A DNA stretch of 41,187 bases from Pirellulales bacterium (GTDB taxonomy: Bacteria > Planctomycetota > Planctomycetia > Pirellulales > Thermoguttaceae), in assembly GCA_016934075.1 (NCBI GenBank), contig JAFGTN010000580.1, positions 1 through 41,187 of the forward strand. The letters run 5' to 3'. Under the pieces are notes generated by a model. That model searched no databases, was not told the DNA's origin, and saw nothing but the letters and a program-made list of their open reading frames with translations. The translations under genes and the position numbers were made by a program. Below are positions 37,035 to 41,187 of this stretch, in pieces (position 1 is the stretch's first letter; each line of letters begins with the position of its first letter).

Positions 37035-37736
37035 ATGAAAGAGCAAGTACGCGAGGATCCCAAGATTATCGCTGCCGCGGAACGGCAGATGCAGGCATGG
37101 TCGATGTCGGCCGGATCTAATGTAGCCTTGGACGGTTCCGTTGCCATTGCAGCCCGCCTGAAGCCCTATGTGGCGATATCTCGAGAGGCTGGTGCCGGCG
37201 GAAGCCCCGTTGCTGAAATTGTGGGCGGGATACTTGGTTGGGAAGTGCTCGACCGAAACATTCTCGACCGCGTTTCGCAGCGTTACAAGCTTCCGCGTCA
37301 AATGTTGGAGATGGTTGACGAAACGCAGGCGAATTGGGCCTATGATATCCTTGGCACATGGCTCGATCCCAAGGTGATTCCACACGAGAAATACGTGATT
37401 CATTTGGGGCATGTGGTGCTCGCGGCTGCTTGTCAGGCGTCGTTGGTTTACGTTGGACGCGGCGTGCAGTTTCTATTACCAAGAGACAGGGGCCTGGCGG
37501 TGCGGATCATCGCTTCGGAGAGCTATCGCGCAAACCGAATAGCCGAGCGAGAGGGGATATCCCTCAAAGCAGCCACCAAGAAAATGCACAACATGGACAT
37601 CGGACGCCGAGCATTCGTACAAAGATTTTTCCACCAGAATATTGATGATCCGCATCTTTACGATATGGTGATCAATGTCGAGCGTTGTGGTCCTCAAGCC
37701 ACGGCCGAGAGTATTGCCGCATCTTTTAATCGCTAG
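37035..37736 (+). CDS. Cytidylate kinase-like family protein
   Basis: YVAISREAGAGGSPVAEIVGGILGWEVLDRNILDRVSQRYKLP...VYVGRGVQFLLPRDRGLAVRIIASESYRANRIAEREGIS matches the cytidylate_kin2-type layout. Confidence 0.75.
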   Translation: MKEQVREDPKIIAAAERQMQAWSMSAGSNVALDGSVAIAARLKPYVAISREAGAGGSPVAEIVGGILGWEVLDRNILDRVSQRYKLPRQMLEMVDETQANWAYDILGTWLDPKVIPHEKYVIHLGHVVLAAACQASLVYVGRGVQFLLPRDRGLAVRIIASESYRANRIAEREGISLKAATKKMHNMDIGRRAFVQRFFHQNIDDPHLYDMVINVERCGPQATAESIAASFNR

Positions 37737-38082
37737 TGCTCGTATTCCGGAAAACCGTTACAGGCTGACATTGCCTGGCCGTAAACTTTGCGCAATAGTC
37801 TTAAATTCTCGGTTTTCTTGCGTCATGGGGCGCATATATAACTTAGAGTTGCCAACGAGGTGGGTAATGCGCGCCTGCGCAGTCGGTTGGCATCGATATT
37901 TTCTTCGATTTGAGCCGATCAGCCCGTCCAAAGCGTAGTATCATTACAGATGGAAAGTGCAACCAATTATTAAAGTCGGGGAGTTTCGTTTATTGACATG
38001 GCGACAAAACCCTGTTCTTATGAGAGTTAGCACTGTTCCGTAACGGAAGGTTCGAGTTTTCACGGGAAGTGGAGAATTTGAA

Positions 38083-38931
38083 ATGAAGAATTCAAAAATG
38101 AAAAAGATTTTGTTGATTTGTTGCGTGGCGGCGGTGATCGTGCTAATCACTCCATCCACGTCGCAGGCATGTGAGTGTTTGGATCGGCTGATGCCCTGGA
38201 ATTGGTGCCGATCTAGCGCGCCGGCTCCGACATACGCGCCGGCCTATTCGGTGAGCTATCCATGCGCCACACAAACATGTAATTATGTACCGCAGACGTG
38301 TTATCGCACCGTATTACAAACTGTTCCCACGACGGTCTATCGTCCGGTTTCCTATTGCGATCCTTGCACGGGATGTGCGAGAACCACATATAGTCCGATA
38401 ACCACTTATGTGCGTAGTGCCCAGTTGGTGCCCTATACAACGTATCGCCCGGTGTGGACAACTTCGTGCTATACGCCGTGTGCTACGAGCTGTGGCACTG
38501 TCTGCGACACGAGCTGTGGAACGACCTGCGACACAACTTGTGGAACCGCATGTGGCACAAGCACATACTCGACTCCTTCGAGCGGTTGCAGTTCTTGTGT
38601 CTCGACGCCCGGCACGACGACGCTTACTCCCGTACCGGCGGCCGGAAACACGACCACGCCCACTACCCAGCCGCCGAACAATGCCGCGCCCTCACTTCCA
38701 CAGAATGCACCGGCGCAGCAGTATCAGCAACAAAAGCCGATCAAGCCGATTCCCGATAAAGACGTGCCCAGTAATCCTACCAGCGGCCCGCAACTCGATG
38801 GCCCGTCGCTCGATCGCACGACCTCCAGGCCCGTTCAGCAGGCGACCTACCAGGCCGCTTATCAACCCGTTTACCGCAGTATAACCGTGCCGGTGTCCGG
38901 TTCCGACGGTTGGCGCGCGTCTAACCGGTAG
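38083..38931 (+). CDS. Secreted Cys/Thr/Pro/Tyr-rich low-complexity protein
   Basis: Signal peptide MKKILLICCVAAVIVLITPSTSQACE; repeats TSCGTVCDTSCGTTCDTTCGTACGTSTYS; Pro/Thr-rich linker. Confidence 0.65.
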   Translation: MKNSKMKKILLICCVAAVIVLITPSTSQACECLDRLMPWNWCRSSAPAPTYAPAYSVSYPCATQTCNYVPQTCYRTVLQTVPTTVYRPVSYCDPCTGCARTTYSPITTYVRSAQLVPYTTYRPVWTTSCYTPCATSCGTVCDTSCGTTCDTTCGTACGTSTYSTPSSGCSSCVSTPGTTTLTPVPAAGNTTTPTTQPPNNAAPSLPQNAPAQQYQQQKPIKPIPDKDVPSNPTSGPQLDGPSLDRTTSRPVQQATYQAAYQPVYRSITVPVSGSDGWRASNR

Positions 38932-38972
38932 CTGGACGAAATACGCTTTTGTGAAAACTCGAACACGAAGAA

Positions 38973-39007
38973 GCCGAGGGTGGCTGGAAGGCTGCCCTCG
39001 GTTTTTA
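38973..39007 (+). terminator. Rho-independent terminator after the Cys-rich gene
   Basis: GCCGAGGGTGGC-TGGAAG-GCTGCCCTCGGTTTTT. Confidence 0.8.
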
Positions 39008-39018
39008 GTGTTTTTAAT

Positions 39019-39219
39019 TGGACTTTTGCAAAATTGCGAGTCAAGGGCACATGTGAAAGAAAGCTTTGCGAAGCGAAGGTTTCTTTGACATTGTCTTGAC
39101 GGACACTAATTCATTGACAAATAACAAGTTAACATCTCTGCGGCGTTTAGATATAATTTGCCGGCTGCGCCGCCAATTTATATCTAAGTGCCCTTGATTC
39201 GCAATTTTGCAAAAGTCCA
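39019..39219 (-). mobile_element. MITE-like non-autonomous element, copy 2 (with 9-bp target-site duplication)
   Basis: Reverse complement aligns over its whole length with 10829-11028. Same terminal inverted repeats, flanked by GTTTTTAAT at 39010-39018 and 39220-39228. Confidence 0.85.
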
Positions 39220-39273
39220 GTTTTTAATCGATCTCTCTTGAATCCGGGTTAGTCTGGTTCATGAATAATCCGG

Positions 39274-39753
39274 CTAGCACTCCCTCAAGCTCGCCTCAAG
39301 CTCTTCCATGACTGCTTCGAAGCCCCGTCCCTTGGCGATCACTTGAAACTCGCGGGTGGTTTCACCGGTGACTTTGATGTGGATTTCGATACGGTTGCGG
39401 GGCATGCAGATTTCGACGCGGTCGGCCCATTCTACCAGCGTAAGGCCTTCGCCGTCGAAATATTCCTCGGGGCCCAGTTGCAGGAACTCGTCTTCATCGG
39501 CCAGGCGGTAGGCGTCGATATGGTAGATGGGACGGCGGCCTTCGTATTCCTGGATGAGCACGAAGGTGGGACTAACCACGGTTTTGGGAGCCACGCCCGA
39601 GGATTCGGCGATCGCTTGTACAAGCCGCGTCTTGCCGGCGCCCAATGTGCCGCAAAGCGAAACGGTGGTCCCGTTGGGTAGGGATTTTGACAGAGCGGCG
39701 CCGAGGCGAGTGGTTTGCGATTCGTTTTCGGATTTGAAGACAAGAGTTTTCAT
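39274..39753 (-). CDS. tsaE: tRNA threonylcarbamoyladenosine biosynthesis protein TsaE
   Basis: LCGTLGAGKTRLVQAIAESSG (P-loop), SPTFVLIQEYEGRRPIYHIDAYRL, VEWADRVE. Start overlaps the thiL stop (TGATG). Confidence 0.9.
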   Translation of the reverse strand: MKTLVFKSENESQTTRLGAALSKSLPNGTTVSLCGTLGAGKTRLVQAIAESSGVAPKTVVSPTFVLIQEYEGRRPIYHIDAYRLADEDEFLQLGPEEYFDGEGLTLVEWADRVEICMPRNRIEIHIKVTGETTREFQVIAKGRGFEAVMEELEASLREC

Positions 39754-40697
39754 CAGTCGAACTTGTGTTCCCAGCCGCGTGGAATGAGCTTGCGTTTTCC
39801 GTGTTGTGAATCTGTTTGCCACAGACCGGGTTCTTCGACAAAAAGACCCACGTCGGTAAGTAGAACACCGACGGGGCGATCGGTCAACATGCGTTGGGCT
39901 TCTTTCGGTGATACGGCCAGGATGAGTTCGAAATCTTCGCCGTCGGAGAGTGCGTGTTCCAGGGATGTGCTGCCGTCGTCGAGTTGCGCGGCCAGACGCT
40001 GGGCATCTTTAGAAACCGGCACGGCATCGAGGTCCAGAATCGCTCCGCAACCGCTTTCCTTTACGATATGGGAGAGATCGATGGAAAGTCCGTCGCTGGC
40101 ATCGATGCCTGCATGCAGATTGTATTTTTGGTTGAGGATTATCGCTTCGCGGATGCGGGGGGTGAAATCGAAGTGGTGGCCGAGAATACTTCCGCCGAAA
40201 CTGCCGGTAAGGATAATGCGATCGCCGGGCTGGGCGCCGTCGCGACGGAGCGGACGTGGTTGCTCGGTATTATGTCCGCTTAAAGCCTTGCCGATGAGCG
40301 TGATGCTCAAGGCCAGCGGTCCGTCCCAGCTATTGGTATCGCCGCCGGCGACGGCCAGGTCGTACTGCTCAGCCAGTGGCAAGAGGCCCTCATAGATTTT
40401 TACCGCCAATTCCAAGCCTCCGACACGGGGTAGAGCCAGAGAAATAACAGCCGCCACGGGTTCTGCCGCCATTGCCGCCAGATCGCTGAGATTGACGGCC
40501 AGCGCCTTGCGTCCCACGCGGCGGGGATCGACTTTTTCTAGTTCGAAGTCGACCTGGTCGGTCAACAGATCGACAGTCATAACACATTGGTCGATGTCGG
40601 CCATTTGCAGGACCGCTGCGTCATCTCCGGGACCGAGCAGCAGTCGCGAGTGAGAGGGGATGCGACGGCGGAGATGTTCGATTAGCTCGAATTCCAT
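39753..40697 (-). CDS. thiL: Thiamine-monophosphate kinase ThiL
   Basis: LLGPGDDAAVLQ, TVDLLTDQVDFEL...VGRKALAVNLSDLAAMAAEPVAAVISLALP, AVAGGDTN, HAGIDASDGLSIDLSHI, EDFELILAVS. Confidence 0.93.
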   Translation of the reverse strand: MEFELIEHLRRRIPSHSRLLLGPGDDAAVLQMADIDQCVMTVDLLTDQVDFELEKVDPRRVGRKALAVNLSDLAAMAAEPVAAVISLALPRVGGLELAVKIYEGLLPLAEQYDLAVAGGDTNSWDGPLALSITLIGKALSGHNTEQPRPLRRDGAQPGDRIILTGSFGGSILGHHFDFTPRIREAIILNQKYNLHAGIDASDGLSIDLSHIVKESGCGAILDLDAVPVSKDAQRLAAQLDDGSTSLEHALSDGEDFELILAVSPKEAQRMLTDRPVGVLLTDVGLFVEEPGLWQTDSQHGKRKLIPRGWEHKFD

Positions 40698-40711
40698 GAG
40701 AATAGTGTCGC

Positions 40712-40794
40712 GTCAATTCTTAATGATAGGGTTGAAATTATGATGCGCCGCGGCCAACGAGCCGCGTACCACTTCATTAAACACCCAACATTAA
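40712..40794 (+). repeat. ~85-bp dispersed repeat, copy B
   Basis: GTCAATTCTTAATGATAGGGTTGAAATTATGATGCGCCGCGGCCAACGAGCCGCGTACCACTTCATTAAACACCCAACATTAA aligns with 32222-32306. Confidence 0.65.
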
Positions 40795-40808
40795 AGTCTG
40801 ACAAGGCT

Positions 40809-41187
40809 CTAGCGGCTTGCGGTTTGCCGCGGGGCCAGAGACAAGTGTCCCACGAAAGTTTCACCGCCTCGGAGAATATAAAACTGTATGGGGTCTTTCT
40901 TGTTCAGATCCAGGCGTTTGAGGATGTAGGAAACATTGTCGAGAGAGACGGTTTCCCAGATGTGCATGCCCACGAGAACGTCACCCTCTTGGATGCCTTG
41001 CGCGGCGGCCGGGCTATTGGGTCTGACCGCGGTGACGGCCAATCCGCCTCGATAGCGGGTTTTGTATTTCTTGCGGAACTGTTCGGGTGTGATGCGTTTG
41101 AGTTCCAATCCCAGCACTTGCCAACTGCTTTCGAGTTTGGATTTTTCACCGGCGGCTTCCGCAAGTGTCAGCTCGAATTCCACCGAC
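40809..41187 (-). CDS. PDZ-domain C-terminal fragment (HtrA/DegP-like serine protease?), gene continues beyond the window
   Basis: GLAVTAVRPNSPAAAQGIQEGDVLVGMHIWETVSLDNVSYILKRL is a PDZ pattern. The frame is open to the window edge. Confidence 0.7.
   Translation of the reverse strand, partial: SVEFELTLAEAAGEKSKLESSWQVLGLELKRITPEQFRKKYKTRYRGGLAVTAVRPNSPAAAQGIQEGDVLVGMHIWETVSLDNVSYILKRLDLNKKDPIQFYILRGGETFVGHLSLAPRQTASR

Overview
This 41 kb window looks like a planctomycete-type bacterial chromosome. That taxonomic guess rests on NPKRKRG-type and VQASSLQ-type intergenic repeats, a PEP-CTERM tail, ThuA and Gfo/Idh/MocA genes, and an ECF sigma operon. Contents in order: a truncated DHDPS-family gene; a GH99/WbsX-like secreted protein; an ECF sigma, membrane protein and STN-domain Met/Gly-rich protein operon (minus strand); a decayed stretch (about 5.9-11.2 kb) with gene remnants, palindromic repeats and a MITE-like element; an ABC-2 exporter pair; MmgE/PrpD; a glucosidase-like gene divergent to a mannosylfructose-/sucrose-phosphate synthase and phosphatase pair; HesB-like, GreA-C-like and MarR genes; a compact seven-gene plus-strand cluster at 22.35-31.45 kb (SDR, ProA-like, GCS2-like ligase, two tandem MttB-like proteins, SAM methyltransferase, MFS); tRNA-Arg(ACG); a PAS, MCP and CheW group; a cytidylate-kinase-like gene; a Cys-rich secreted protein; TsaE, ThiL and a PDZ fragment. 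The best candidate for an undescribed system is the 22.35-31.45 kb cluster. The best non-coding observation is a ~200-bp element with long terminal inverted repeats, present twice in opposite orientation, one copy having a perfect 9-bp target-site duplication. All family assignments come from reading motifs by eye. No database search was run.
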